Source of the DNA: Xanthoparmelia taractica | Lineage: Eukaryota; Ascomycota; Lecanoromycetes; Lecanorales; Parmeliaceae | NCBI GenBank assembly: GCA_033085395.1 | Contig: JANQBS010000025.1 | Location: 186,001-250,000, forward strand | Direction of reading: 5' to 3' | DNA: 64,000 nucleotides | Part shown: in pieces, positions 33,536 through 45,555 of the stretch | Layout: each line of letters begins with the position of its first letter | How positions within the stretch are numbered: position 1 is the first letter of the stretch | Position numbers and translations under genes: made by a program | Notes under the pieces: generated by a model | Seen by the model: only the letters and a program-made list of their open reading frames with translations | Told to the model about the DNA's origin: nothing | Databases searched by the model: none

Positions 33536-36500
33536 GCTGAGGAATCCGTGATAACATCGGCCGGAGTCACAATTGGCAATGGAAACGCCGCGTATTGATA
33601 GAGCCGCTAATGGATAGATTACAACCTCTTGGCGGTAAGAATAATAAGGTAATGTTGTGCTCAAGTACCAATTAATCTTCACCGTCACTGGGAAATCCGT
33701 CTATACTAAATTTCTCAACCCATCAAGACTAATGGAAATCTGCCACTGTTTGGCGTCATGATCTCTGATTCCAGATCCTTGTCTGCAGTCTCGTCAACAA
33801 TACCTAACTTATCCTTCGCAGAGACTCGCTCCCGCTATCCTGCGATCTCCAACCTCATATCAATTGTAGAATCGCTATCGTAACGTCTAGTCCATGCTCC
33901 TTTCCGCTAACGAGCTCTCTAATCTAAATGATATCAAAAGTGTTACCGAAATCAACGATGCCAACTTAAAAGCTTCTTACAGAAACAAACATCGAGATGC
34001 TGTAGGGGAATTTTCGTGAGACAGTGCTACTTATAATTTCTTCTGACGTGCGGCCATCCTGATCAAGGTCCTGAGATCCTTGCTTTCAAGTGCTCAGAAG
34101 ACACGCTGGCCAGACTCGCCAGCATTGCACATACTGATACCGCTCCTCCATATATAGACCGAGAAATATATTGTACAACATGATATCTCAGTAGAGCACG
34201 GGAAATGTATACTATTACCGCAAATCACGACGATAGTATGGCCACGTGCCTGACACAGCGGGTTTGGCCTGCCAAGCATATAATACAAGTCCCAACCATG
34301 CTCGCAATGCTGACTTCGAAATTGTGGTCGGAGCACAGAACTCGCCTTTTACGTCCCAACGCCTCTAAGCTGATGGTCTTGTTAGACTTGCATACTTTCT
34401 TTTCCTTATAGTATAGATCGAAATGACCATTTGGGCAATATAATGGCCCTTTGTGCACTCTATTGGTATCTGCCATACCAGATGGTGCCATCACACCTCG
34501 GCGGGGGAGACCAAGGTATGACGAGGTAGATGATAGTGTTTAGATTTGAACAAGGTGATGGGGAATATGAACACGCGATTAAATCGAAGTGGGACCTTAC
34601 AATGGGCGGTGAGGTGGTTTACGATGCCCAAGCTTGCTTGCCAGATTTGAAATCCTTTTCCTTTTCAAACCTACATGTAATCAAGCTTCGGAATGATAAC
34701 TGGAACGAGACAAAGAGGGATCATGGGATCCGCCGCAATACTTTGAGCAGACGGCTTCTATGGTGTTACATAAGGAGGGACTCGAGTCCACTCTGCCCTC
34801 GAAACCCTTTGAGGCTGTTCTCGTTGATCTTCCAAACATTCACATGGTACACCCTGTCCAGATCTATTGCGCGTCGACCGGGGTTCTTGCTTCAATGTGA
34901 CTCACACATTGCACAATTTTCAGTGGAGACAAGACCAGCGTATCCGGGCAAGAGCCTGTCGCCCTCAGCAATCGAGCATCGCTGACAAAATCTATCCTGG
35001 CTAATGACATCTCCAGCTGCCATTTCAGGTTCATCCGAATTTAAACAGCAAGAGGGCGACGTCAAGGGGGAAGGAAGAGATCCGTAACTTGTTATTCGTA
35101 AAGGAAAGGCGTTTTGCCCGGTATACGGTGCTTGCAAGATTTGTACTGATCAGGGACGAAATTGTTTTACGTTCCCGCAACGCAACCCCTTATATACTAA
35201 TCTCTTCGTGCGCCGCTGAGTCTTCTGCATCTGTCTCCAAGGTGTGAATGTGGGTGCTCTCTAGCTCGAAGGCCAACGTCTCTGGACTTTATGTTTCCGA
35301 GCTCTCCTGAGCTCGAACGTCGCTGAGTTGGAAGCCTCTGTTTCGGGAGTCTGTATATTGATGTTCTCTATCTCAAAGATCTATGTTTCCAGCTTCAAGT
35401 AAAGCCTCCCTGTTTCTCTCTTCTCGGCTCTAGCAGCCACAGTAGTATTCGTCGATCTCGCGATTCCCATGGCTAGGATAACAGCAGATTTTGAAAGCTG
35501 TCGTACGGCGATGTGGCATCCCACTGATGAAACCAGACATGGGATCATCGTCTTCAGATAAAACCTTGATCAGGAACTGCTAGTATGATGAATATCCTAT
35601 GTGTAGATTCAAATAGACAAGAATAGGAGGATAAGAAGGCGTTAGAGATTTCATTAGCAGGCGAGAACGAAGGTGAGGGGACATAGGAGAAAATCCATGA
35701 CGGTAGCCCCTTGATCTACCTTACATCCGGTCTCAATACGCCTCATAAATCATCACCATATCCTTCCACCATGATGCACGAGGCCGAACACGCCGAATGC
35801 AGCAGCATATGAAATATGAGGCCCGAGAGTGACAAGTGGTGGGTAAGAGCGAGCTAGCGCGTGAGGTCTGCCAATCGATCTCGGTGGCCCCATGATGGAT
35901 AATGATGCGAGACGGGGAGGAGAATCTGCTCAGCTCATGACGACTGAGAGAACATCATCGAACGAAGAGCACCACTCATCAAGAGGTGCATCCTTTGCCT
36001 CAACACATTGCGCACAGATGCGTGGATATAAAAGACGTTGAGGTCACCAGGTGAATAATAACCTTCTGGACGCCGTGCTCCTGTGAACCTGCCAGCAGCA
36101 CAGTTTCTGACGAAATCTACTCTATAAGTACAGGTAAAGCATCATGCGAGTAAACACTCTTATCCACCTGCACAGCGGAGACCTTAATGTAATTTGGTTC
36201 CGCTTGTGGTTTCCGTTTTGCCATTCCCTTCACTGATATGCTGTCTTTCCTCTCTCAGCCCCTACTCTAATGGCTTGTTTGCTCCAATAATCGAAACGAT
36301 CTAAATGTAATCCATATCACGATGTCAGTTTGGGAGCGATGTGTGGGCGACTCGCTGCTCTGCCTTCGAAATTGCTCCACATGAGGGTCGATTCCGTATA
36401 GCGACCAGCTATGCGCCATACTTCAACACCCATGAATCGTCCCCGAGAGCGGTACCTGGAGGCAGCAAGGCTGGCGTGTCCAGTCGAAGTTGATCGTCAA

Positions 36501-36692
36501 AAATTCCGGGTCTCTCGGCAGCGGCCAGCTCCCTGTCTTCATCTCCCAAGGTCATCATTTAGCTCTGTTGCCAGAAGACCTTGTCCGCCAGCTGTAGTCC
36601 CACCATGGTATCTCGCCATCCTGCAAGGCACACCGCGAACCCCATCTCTTCGTATATGTATTTGATAAATCAAGGTGTGTCACCAGACCTCT
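33536..36692. other. gene-poor stretch
   Basis: No intact gene is supported. The minus strand holds a decayed repeat-containing ORF at 35190-35470. Frames at 34225-34494 (minus) and 34530-34985 (plus) overlap in opposite senses or lack any family resemblance. Composition is normal, so this is not a RIP block. Confidence 0.4.
35190..35470 (-). pseudogene. decayed ORF with internal ~90 bp repeat
   Basis: From an ATG at 35470 the frame gives MGIARSTNTTVAARAEKRET, then one TAG. In the same frame it continues 'IFEIENINIQTPETEASNSATFE'. After a frame change a similar unit appears, 'AFELESTHIHTLETDAEDSAAHEE', ending at a TAA at 35190. The two units align over about 22 residues (FExE...I.T.ET.A..SA..E), so the ORF contained a tandem repeat rich in Glu and Thr, perhaps coiled coil. 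The family is unknown and the whole assignment is weak. Confidence 0.25.
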
Positions 36693-37830
36693 TCAGCCTA
36701 GCTTGACAATTCTGTCAAAGTACCATGACCGATATTGGTTTCTGACCATGAGATCCTCCTCCACCTCCTCCTCCTCCTCCTCTTCTTTCTCCTCCCAAAA
36801 TGCTATAAGATGCATGTCGTGACTATATAATGAGAGTATGGGTAGTGTCAAGCTTGTTGTTCGCCACCAGCACCAGCTCATGTGGCTACTTGAACGTCTG
36901 CGGTCTCGCCTCTGCTGCAGGACATCTTCGTCTCGATGCTAATTGCGATAGGACGCATGCGTAGTGGCACAAACGTCGTTTGATGTACGGAGGAGACATA
37001 TGAATGCTCTGAATGGAGGATATGTCGGATTCTTTCCTCAATCCTAGTATCTGCATGCAAGCGGATCGCAAAGCCTAGTCTCTCTTCAAAATTTCATGTC
37101 ATCTGAATGATCATGGCACTGATGCGCGCGATCGCGCTGGCAACTTTCAGTCACATCCCAGATATATATCGTGGAACGTTACATGTTGGTGCATCGCATC
37201 ACAACACGCAGGTGTATACCGATCAATCGACATTCACCGCGGGGCCGACATTGTCGTTCCACTTTGCTTCCGACAGTCCCCATTTGTTGTACTCTTTAGC
37301 ATTGTTATAGCTTCGAAAGACCTCTGCGCCAACTCTTCGCTCATATGCTCGTGTCTCGAATTTGGTACTGCCGGAAGCGTATCCGTGAGGGGAATGCCAG
37401 TCGTGTCTGCTGATTTTGTTGAACAAGACTCCGGAGTCTCAGCTTCATATTGTACTGCCCGTGTATGCAATTGTCCGTGGACCGATCGAGATATTACTTT
37501 TCCTCAATGGCTGATAGGGCTCGCTCCTAGGTATCTTTCCTGTCTGTACCCATCATGCTCGGCTGTCCAGACATCAACAGCCTTGAACTTGACTCTTTCG
37601 CGCTTTGTAGGTCCGCAAAAGCTTGACAGGAAGGTCGATCGAGGGATAGAGAAGTGACTCGATTGAGCACACGCAGCACCCGTAGAGGATCTGCCCGATG
37701 GCGAAGCGGCGTCACTCGGATCATGACCGCTGCAGACTTCTACTGCCCATGTGTTGGCCGGTGGTATGGTCTGCGCAATGCATGTACCATCCCGGAAGGT
37801 CTCGGAGTCGCTTGATCCAGCTCCTCATGA
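36693..37830 (-). pseudogene. relic of a fungal PD-(D/E)XK nuclease-like protein
   Basis: Pieces in several minus-strand frames are colinear with a large fungal family that has a C-terminal PD-(D/E)XK nuclease-like domain. First is a Ser-rich N-terminal stretch (about 37830-37515, 'ETFRDG...DAASPSGRSS'). Next is 'NNAKEYNKWGLSEAKWNDNVG' (37223-37310), which resembles the conserved 'E..WN..VH' segment. Next, at 36878-37060, is 'SSVHQTTFVPLRMRPIAISI' followed directly by 'ETK' and 'ADVQVAT', which resembles the nuclease core with its E-x-K and following glutamine. Last is 'LPILSLYSHDMHLIAFWEE' (about 36780-36840). A TGA follows VAT where the family has Trp. The frame changes and stops show it is not functional. 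The family call is by pattern memory only. Confidence 0.5.
36740..36800. repeat. TCC/CCT trinucleotide-rich tract
   Basis: This is a microsatellite of CCT/TCC units. On the minus strand it encodes a run of Glu within the nuclease-like relic, in a frame that may be artificial. Confidence 0.8.
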
Positions 37831-40800
37831 GCAGCTTGCGCCAGCTCAGTCATGGACGTTTGTAGGGGTGCAAAAGGCTAGTTTCAGTAAGCGCCCTCTC
37901 CTACCTCGCTCTGGTCGAGGCGCCATGGTGTTTATGATTCCATTTCGAAGAGGTTGTGCCGTCTGGTCCGTCGTGTCTTCCTTCTCGCAATTCGGGAAGC
38001 TGCTGAACTGGCCGCAGCGGCAAATCCGCAACCTTGATGACTCGACACAAGACTTACAATCCATATGTACTGGAGGATTCAGTCGCACTGGTCTCGGTGC
38101 GACAGCTCCGTGAGCTGTTTTGTGATGCTGCTTGATGCCTCTGTCGAGAAAGGGGATTGTAATCTTTGGCGGATGTGATTAGTAATCGGCTTATTGGCCG
38201 GATAACGCTAGTATAGGAGGGCATAGAAAATACAAGTCCTGTCCAACTCATTTCTCCTTTCTCGATATTCGGAGACTATCGTCACAATACGTTGCTTAGT
38301 ATTTGACTGCAGTCGCTTGAGAATGACCAATTGACCTGGCAATCGTATATGGCTGGCTCATCGAATATCTCATCCAGATCACTGATCGACAGACAAGCAC
38401 ATGAAGCTTCAGGCTAAAGCATGTCGTGCTGATGCCTCCCGCACCCATCCGTCTACTCGATCACCAAGAGAAACATCACATAACACGTCTGTACTACACT
38501 GGAGTACGCAGTTTCTGGGTGTTGGGGGTCCGGAGCAGAGGATTCAATGAGATAATGGGCTGAGGGCCGGTAAAGTAGATTTAGGGCCTTGTGAGCTTCG
38601 GAGGTGGGTGTATGCTAATTTGAACTGCCGATTGTGTGTATGCCATTTGTTGGACATCTTGTGGGACCTGACCCAGGCTTGCTGCTTGCCGCACCTCGTC
38701 GCTGACAGGCGCGAAAGATTATGCCAGGTAAAATCCATACGGGAACCATTGATCTCTATTGAAGAGTTTTCGACAACTGGATATCATCTCGAATGAATTG
38801 GAACCCTTCCAAGCTTCAGGACCGCTTCGTTCCGAACCCGACCCGGTACTGGTATAGCCTGCAGCCCTTCCCGAGGCTGGCATGCGCTGTTATTTTCCAA
38901 TATACGCTGGAGCTGTTGAAGCAGGGCGTTTCCCCTCGTCTCCAGCCTCTGGGTTTTAGGGAGAATTGGGCGGCGTTACGAGGACGGTTGCGCTTGCTGC
39001 GATCTCTGCGGCTCTTGTTGCAGCCGAAACCGCAACTAGAACAACGTCAGTCCAGCGTTCTGGGCTCTCAAACACGGGACACCGGCTGGAGCACCCACTC
39101 ACCGCATCTGGGACAATTTTCTGGTCGCCTCTGATCATGGAATCTCTGGCCTTTGCAGCCGCCGTAGTTCCTTCCGGCGCAAGGAGCTATGCCCTGTGGT
39201 GAATCGTGTCCGCACTCATACTGAAGTCTAAGGATTCTGCACATGGCCGTAACCTGAAGAGCCCGTATTCGGGCTCGTACATCTTGGGATATGTTCTCTC
39301 AGAGCGAGTGATAGAGTTGAGTAGGTTAAGGTTAAAACGGGTATCCGCATGAGAAAATCGGTCCTCAGGACGAGTCATATCCTTGTCCGAGGGATACCCT
39401 CGGTACCCTCCATCCAAATGAGAGACTGGTGTTTCTAACCGGAAGCTTACTAGCTCGCTATGCGCGTGGGGTGAGGCTGGACGTTTGCGTGGGTATGCAA
39501 GGATATTACATGCATCTCCCCTCCTTTGAGCTATGCAGATCATTCGTGCATTGCCCCTCTCTAAGCTTGCCGATTGGTTGCCAACTTTTCTGCGGGATTA
39601 TTGCAAAGCGACTGCGTTTTTTTGATGATATTTTGATTGGCCAAAGGCTACCCTCGGGTTGAGCCATTTGGAATAATAGTCCTAAGAGACCTCTGCTTTC
39701 CCTGTACGCCATGGTCTTTCCAAGGTCCGTGAGTTGGACAATGACTTCAGCTGCATTGCAGTAGGCTTATCTCATTGGGAAAATATAAAACCAGCCGATG
39801 TTCGGATGGGTACTCGATAATCGGAGACGGATGCCCGAATGATGCTCGAGATCGAATCTCCAGAAAGACGCAAGATGGAACAAATCGGAGGCTTTTAAGA
39901 GGCCGGTGAGGTGCAGGTCGGGTTGCAGCGCATCGAGCTGCTGGATGCAAGGACAATTTCTTGGTTGCGACTTGCGATCGACGGCGCGTATTAGATAAGC
40001 ATGCTGCAGTATGCACGCAAAGCTATTGATGTTTTGGACGACTTCAGCTCTAGACAAAGAGGCCAAAGCGAGATTCGAAAGCTGGTTTACAAGTAGGACA
40101 AAGTGGGATGCTGCTAGCTAGTGTGCGAGTCTAGATGCAGTGTGACATACTCCGTCCAGAAGAGAATCATGTACAAGGCCTACCCCTTACTCAGCGCGCT
40201 TAACAGGCTAACTGGCGGACATGTAGTTACTCCCGCGCTAACAGATGTTAGATGACGGAAGATGGACAGTCTACAACCCTACATATCTTCAATAAGCCGA
40301 ACGATCAGCACAAATGGTGCGGAGAGGCTTCTCGGTTCTGCAATTCAAGGATATTTGAGCATCAAACCATGGATACTGAAAACAAGATAATTCGAGGCAG
40401 GAGGATGAGATGACATTTCCATTGCCCAATCGGTAGCGTACCAACCGGCAGTGCCGCTAGCATAACGGTCGGGCCACCCACTCGGTCTTTTAGTGGGAAC
40501 GAGGCTTCAATACGGAGACTGTCTCTCCGTTGACAGGTTATACTTGACGCACTTAGATACCTGTAGCTAGAGTACCCTCATCTACCTCGTCCTCAGTTTT
40601 GGCCTCGGATGATTCACATCCGTGACCAGCTCCAATCCAGCGCAAAAGAAAGGTTCGCCGCCCTTCAGTGTATCTGGATATCAGGATTGGCATGATACAC
40701 ATGGTGTCTGGCAGGGTTCAGTGTCCAAGGCCGCAGCCTTCCTGGCGCAGATCTGACGGAGGGACCCTTTGTGTCGTGGTTGACTGATCTGCCGATTACC

Positions 40801-42499
40801 ACAGAGTAGATGGTAATCACGCAGAAGTTGGGATATGATGTGGATCCACCGGTCAGTATCAACCTCGGCACAATTCCCACGTGGGAGTCGTGGGGTTGTG
40901 GACAGTCGGCTCGATAGCCGAGTGGGGGTCTTCTCACTACGGTTCTTGGAGGGCCTCGACCTGAAGGTCGCCTTTTTGGAATCCCGTGAGCTTTTTCAGC
41001 TCATACCTTGCAGTCACTAAATCTATCTAAGAGTCCGTCTTGCTCTCTTCAAATTGGAATTGCTCGCTCGGTTTGGATACTGTGCACGGACCGCCCAACA
41101 CATTGCCTGTGCGTTTTGGTATGCATGGTCAAAGATGGGATCGGGTATGTGCGTGAAGCGGGATGTTCGAGGAGCATATCAATGACCGTATCCCGCAGCT
41201 CTGCAATACCCATTTAGTCTCCAAATATGCAGAGATCGACCGGGGAGTTTCTATCGGGTTCGTCAAATCCTCATCATTCTCCGGCAACCGCTATGTCTAC
41301 CTGCAGCTAGTCATGCCGAAACAGGTTTCTTTTTCTTTGGCAGGCGGTTCGAGACCCTGCGCTATAATTTCGAGCAGTTTTCCCTTGGCAGTACCGCCAA
41401 ACGATGTGGTAACAATATTGCAGAAGATCCATCTGTGTAAAGGAAAGGCCTGCATGCTTTATTCAACTAGAACCTAGACAGTGGTGACGTCTGATTAAGG
41501 AGACTGGGAAGAGAAGCCTCCGTTGCGAGGTGGGAGAGGGGAAGAGGCAAGCTGAGAAGCGACGTTGTTGTGCATGGAGACGTCGAGCGTGGGGGCCCAT
41601 CACCCCATGCCACGCTACATATCTTTCCCGTACTAAGTCGAGGTAAGTACACAGTATCTCCCTCTGGGCTTGAGGACCACGGAAACAGCCGCTACGAAGT
41701 CTTGTGCTACTGTCACTGGAAAGTGCCTTGCAGTAGAATATAGCTGGTATGCTCGCTACTTGGAACGATCCGAGCATCCCTTCTCCGGCACAGCTTGGCT
41801 AGCTCACGCAATTTCATTGCTATATTTCATTCTCATTTCTCAATGTCAGCATCTACAGAGGAATCTAGTTGGTTTGGTGCTTCAGGAGTCATAGCAGAGC
41901 TGACAAAATGTTCCCAGCCATGAAGCTGTCGTCACCTTCCGGGTGAAGCCGAGAACCCCAAGGTCGCTTCGAACCTTCATCTTCACCTTCTGCCGTTTGG
42001 AGTATCACACGTCAATAGCTAGGTGTTGGTCAGGAGAGATCTACATACTCTAAAGGGCTTTATTTGTGTACACAGTAACGAATCTTTCATCCTCGCCTTC
42101 CTTTCTCCATCCACATTATTCCTTGCTAAGAACAACGCCAGCATCATTCTCCTTATATGTGAACACGCGCTGTCTGACCCGGCGCGAAACTTCGATCAGT
42201 TCAATATCTTCTCCTTCTCATCAACGACTACAATATTCTTCCGAATTCGCCCCTTTTTTGGCTCATACCATCTTCCAAACCTATTCTCAAATGTCGACTG
42301 ACTCCCTCTTGCCTTGTTCCCACAGGAGCTTCCTCCACAAGATAGCATATGCGATCCGAGTCCTACGACGACACAGTTTGCAAAATTCCTCGAGTTGCTA
42401 GTCAGCGCTGTCCGCTCCTCCAACAAGTTTCTGTGCTGCCTTGGCGAAAATGGCAAGAGTTACATATCTTCTTTGTTGCGCGGCCGACCAGCTCGGTAG
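37831..42499. other. gene-poor stretch (4.7 kb)
   Basis: No gene could be assembled. Open frames of 60-120 codons occur on both strands but overlap each other and show no family motifs. The minus strand at about 41300-41450 contains a 40-codon coding-like piece that I could not place ('SFGGTAKGKLLEIIAQGLEP'). Composition is normal. Confidence 0.35.
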
Positions 42500-43362
42500 T
42501 CAATCCAGTTGGGTGGGAAGTCCGAGGGCTGTTGCTATCATACCTCCCACCGGAACGTCATCCTGCCGCATAACAAACTCCTCGTTGAGCTGAGAAGCGT
42601 CTGTGCTCTCCAGCTCATAACGCTCATTCTGATTTCTGACGATGTCGGAAATGATCAATGCCAATGTTCTATGAGCAAGCTCCCGCATCACGCGGATGGG
42701 TCCTGGTATCATGATTTGTCCCAGCTTGGGCACTTCATTGGTGCTGCTGCTCTAGGGGTGGTCTCTATTGCTGGAAGCTCGTTCAGGTCAGAGGCTGAGC
42801 GGTCCCGGCTGCTTCAAGGTAGCAGGGTTCCGCCTCCTCCTGGATGCCTGTTTCTGAAGGACGCTGTATCAGGGAACTCACCAGCTCTCTAGACAGGTCA
42901 TCCTGTTCCTGAAGTATTGCACCGAGCGCCGGTATATATGTATTGGCGTTATATTGACTCTATTTTCCAAAGATGCTCCTTGCTTTGGTCCGCCTTTCGA
43001 TCCAGCGCCCCTGCCGGTCGCTGCTTCTCCTGTATCCGAGAACCAGGCCATGAAACTTGAGAATATCGTAAGTGCTCATGATTAAATTCTATGCTGGGGG
43101 ACGTAATTCTTTATCTCAATCTTTACATACCGTCGCAAGCCTCGCAAGAACCAGCCTGAGGCCCATGGAGGAATATCCTGTACGGGCTTGTTCTCCTTCT
43201 TGTGATCAAATAACAGGAGTCCATTGGGGATCAGAGGTCCTAGACTGGATTGTTTGTTGCTCTCATGCTTGAGGGTTTTGATTAGTATGCGAACCGAAAA
43301 AAATGCTATGCCGGACTTACTCCGACATTGCCATTCCTAACCCTTGTCCTGGACCTTCCCAT
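42500..43362 (-). CDS. tentative multi-exon hypothetical gene
   Basis: Plausible exons are 43362-43321 (MGRSRTRVRNGNVG), 43267-43131 ('SSLGPLIPNGLLLFDHKKEN' then 'PPWASGWFLRGLRR'), one from 43055 downward ('MAWFSDTGEAATGRG'), and a last exon from about 42760 to the stop at 42500 ('RVMRELAHRTLALIISDIVR', ending 'GGMIATALGLPTQLD'). The first two introns (53 and 75 bp) have GTAAGT and GTATGT donors and keep phase. The junction between exons 3 and 4 is unclear: a GTGAGT donor lies at 42881, with more than one acceptor. A TATA box lies about 120 bp upstream. I recognise no family. Confidence 0.35.
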
Positions 43363-44283
43363 TGATATGCTGAAGCTTTGTTACTCAAGGCGAGAGGAGC
43401 AGCTCAAAAGTCGTTGGCAGGCCTATCTAAAGGTTGGTGCTTCGAATTTGAGGGAGTGGAGTAAAGGCAAGAGAGAGACCGTTTATATACATTGAAAGAG
43501 CAACGTATCGGATACGTCCATAAGCAAAACGTAATGCAATTCCGCAAAATCGGCGCAATTCAGCAAGACCTAGGGACGAACGTGATTAATAGAAGATCGT
43601 TGACGTGTCAACAATGAACAAAATTTCAATAGAGATGCGCGAATGTTCAAGGATACCTGCTTCAACCCGGATCTCATACCATACCCATAACTCATAACAC
43701 ACCATGCATCCGCACAACGCCGTTCCCGCCTACTACCCCACGCACATGCATGACTCAAACTACGGCTGCACCCGTCCGCCCCAGATTTCACATTGTTTAT
43801 TGCCCCGTCGGTCCGTCGGTGCCGGGCCCTTAAGCGGCGACCAGCATAGGCTCTATATACTTTCTGCTAGTATAGTACAGAGCACTGCTATCGCTGATGC
43901 ATTGTGCCCGGTGTGGAGAATGGGATTGTTGCGTCTGAGGATGGAAGGACGGACGGCTTGAGGGAGCCTAGTGCTTGAGCTAATGGGGTCAAGGAGGAGG
44001 GAGGGCGAGGGATGGGTACATTTGTGAGGCGAGCGGGTATTGAGAGTGGGTTGGGAAGAAGATGGTGAGTTGGGATTAGAGCGTTATGGGAAATAGTGGA
44101 CCATGTTGGCTGGGAGCGCTTGGGAGAATGTTTTTAGTCGTTCTCTCTGGCGGTATGAATGACGATCGATGGCTTGATGATTTGTTTGAACCATGCGAGT
44201 GGGAGGGGAAAGCAGGCTCGATATTCAGGATGAGGTTGATTTAATATAGGGACCTCTACTCAATAAGTTCACCCTGTACCCGC
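43363..44283. other. intergenic, no supported gene
   Basis: This holds the promoter of the tentative gene at 42500-43362 and the 3' flank of the aldo/keto reductase gene. Short frames here have no family resemblance. Confidence 0.4.
43482..43487 (-). promoter_or_regulatory. TATA box of the tentative small gene
   Basis: TATAAA on the minus strand is followed by a pyrimidine-rich stretch (CTCTCTCTTGCC) and lies about 120 bp before the ATG at 43362. This layout supports a real promoter. Confidence 0.4.
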
Positions 44284-45555
44284 CTAAAGCTGTTGCGGAG
44301 GTATAGGCTGGGGACCCTTCACGTAGTCTATCTGACCCAACCTCTTCAACAACACATGGTCTCCCGGCCCTTTGGCCGCATTTGGTCCACCAGCCAGCAT
44401 ATTGTGCGGAAAGCCCACGTCGAAGGGATATGCCTGCTCGATCTCCTGCATATCCTCCTCGCTGAGCTGCAGCCCCAATGCTTCGATGTTGCCTTTGAGA
44501 TGGTCCACCTTCCTCCCACCACAGATTGGGAACACATACGGTGCCTTATGCATGACGTACGCCAATGCAACACTCGTAATCAGGGTGTCCTTCCTCTTGG
44601 CGATCTTCTCCAACACTTCAGATACCTGTTCGGCATCCTTTGCCTTGGCCATTGGAAGATTTCTTCCCCCATCGTTCCCAATTTGCTCTTTCGGCTTGAA
44701 GTACCCTCCACCCAAGGCGCCCCACGGCGCCAGGGACATCCCTTCGTCCATGCACATGGGTATGATTTCTCTCTCAAAGTCGCGCTCGGCGGCGGACCAT
44801 TTTCCTTGGTAGACGGAAAATTGACGCAGACCGTGTTGGCGGGCATAGGCGTTACATTTGGCGACAAGCCAGGCAGGCGTATCAGATATGCCGAGATAGA
44901 GAACTTTGCGAGAAGAGACGAGGTAATTGAGGGATTGCATTACTTCGGTGATGCACGTATGCATATCCCAAAAGTGAACATAGAGCTGAGGAGGCAAGAC
45001 CATGATCAGCGCTATTCCACAGTAGAGAATTAATAGAGCGAGTGAGATGGTGTGGGGAGGTACCAAGTCAATGTAGGAGGTCTGCAACTTTTTCAAACTG
45101 GCTTCCACTGAGAGGTGTAGACTCTTGGCCGAGCTGCCGCCGAAGTTGGCCTGTATCCGCTCAGGCTCTGTAAAGTTTTTGTACGCGGAAGTATATTTGG
45201 TGGCGAGAACCAGCTCGTCTCTTCGCCCAGTCTTGGCCATCCATTCGCCGAGCCAGGTCTCTGATTCTTCGGCCTGGTAACCATTTGCTCTACAACGTAC
45301 TGTAAGCACCGATCATTATATCGAGGACGGATACAGGGGAACTGACGTGTCAATGAAATTGCCACCCTGCTCATAGAAGTAGTCGAGCATCTCGAAAGCA
45401 GTCTCCTTGCTGCACTCGCCCATGATCCTCTTCCAGGCGTTACCAAAGTTCATTGTACCCAGACATATCGGGCTGACGTGTACAGCGGCTGTAGGGGCGA
45501 GTACTCGGTAGCGACCAAGCAGGCTCTTCGGTGGAGGGGGCGGCTGAGTAGTCAT
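44284..45555 (-). CDS. aldo/keto reductase, aryl-alcohol dehydrogenase type
   Basis: Three exons, 45555-45347, 45289-45064 and 44985-44284, join in phase (introns 57 and 78 bp) to give 378 aa. The AKR catalytic set is visible: Asp and Tyr in 'NFIDTANGYQAEESETWLGE', Lys in 'LVLATKYTSAY' and His in 'LYVHFWDM'. The NADPH-binding end includes 'VFPICGGRKVDHLKGNIEAL'. Length and sequence style fit the fungal aryl-alcohol dehydrogenase/NorB-like subgroup, which reduces aromatic aldehydes or polyketide intermediates using NADPH in the cytosol. No partner biosynthetic genes lie nearby, so the substrate cannot be inferred. The overlapping plus-strand frames are shadows. Confidence 0.92.

Noticed and set aside
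39187..39543. 118 aa minus-strand frame
   Set aside because: Coding-like composition but no family match, no neighbouring exon and no promoter signal.
44293..45033. 246 aa plus-strand frame
   Set aside because: It lies entirely opposite the well-supported aldo/keto reductase.
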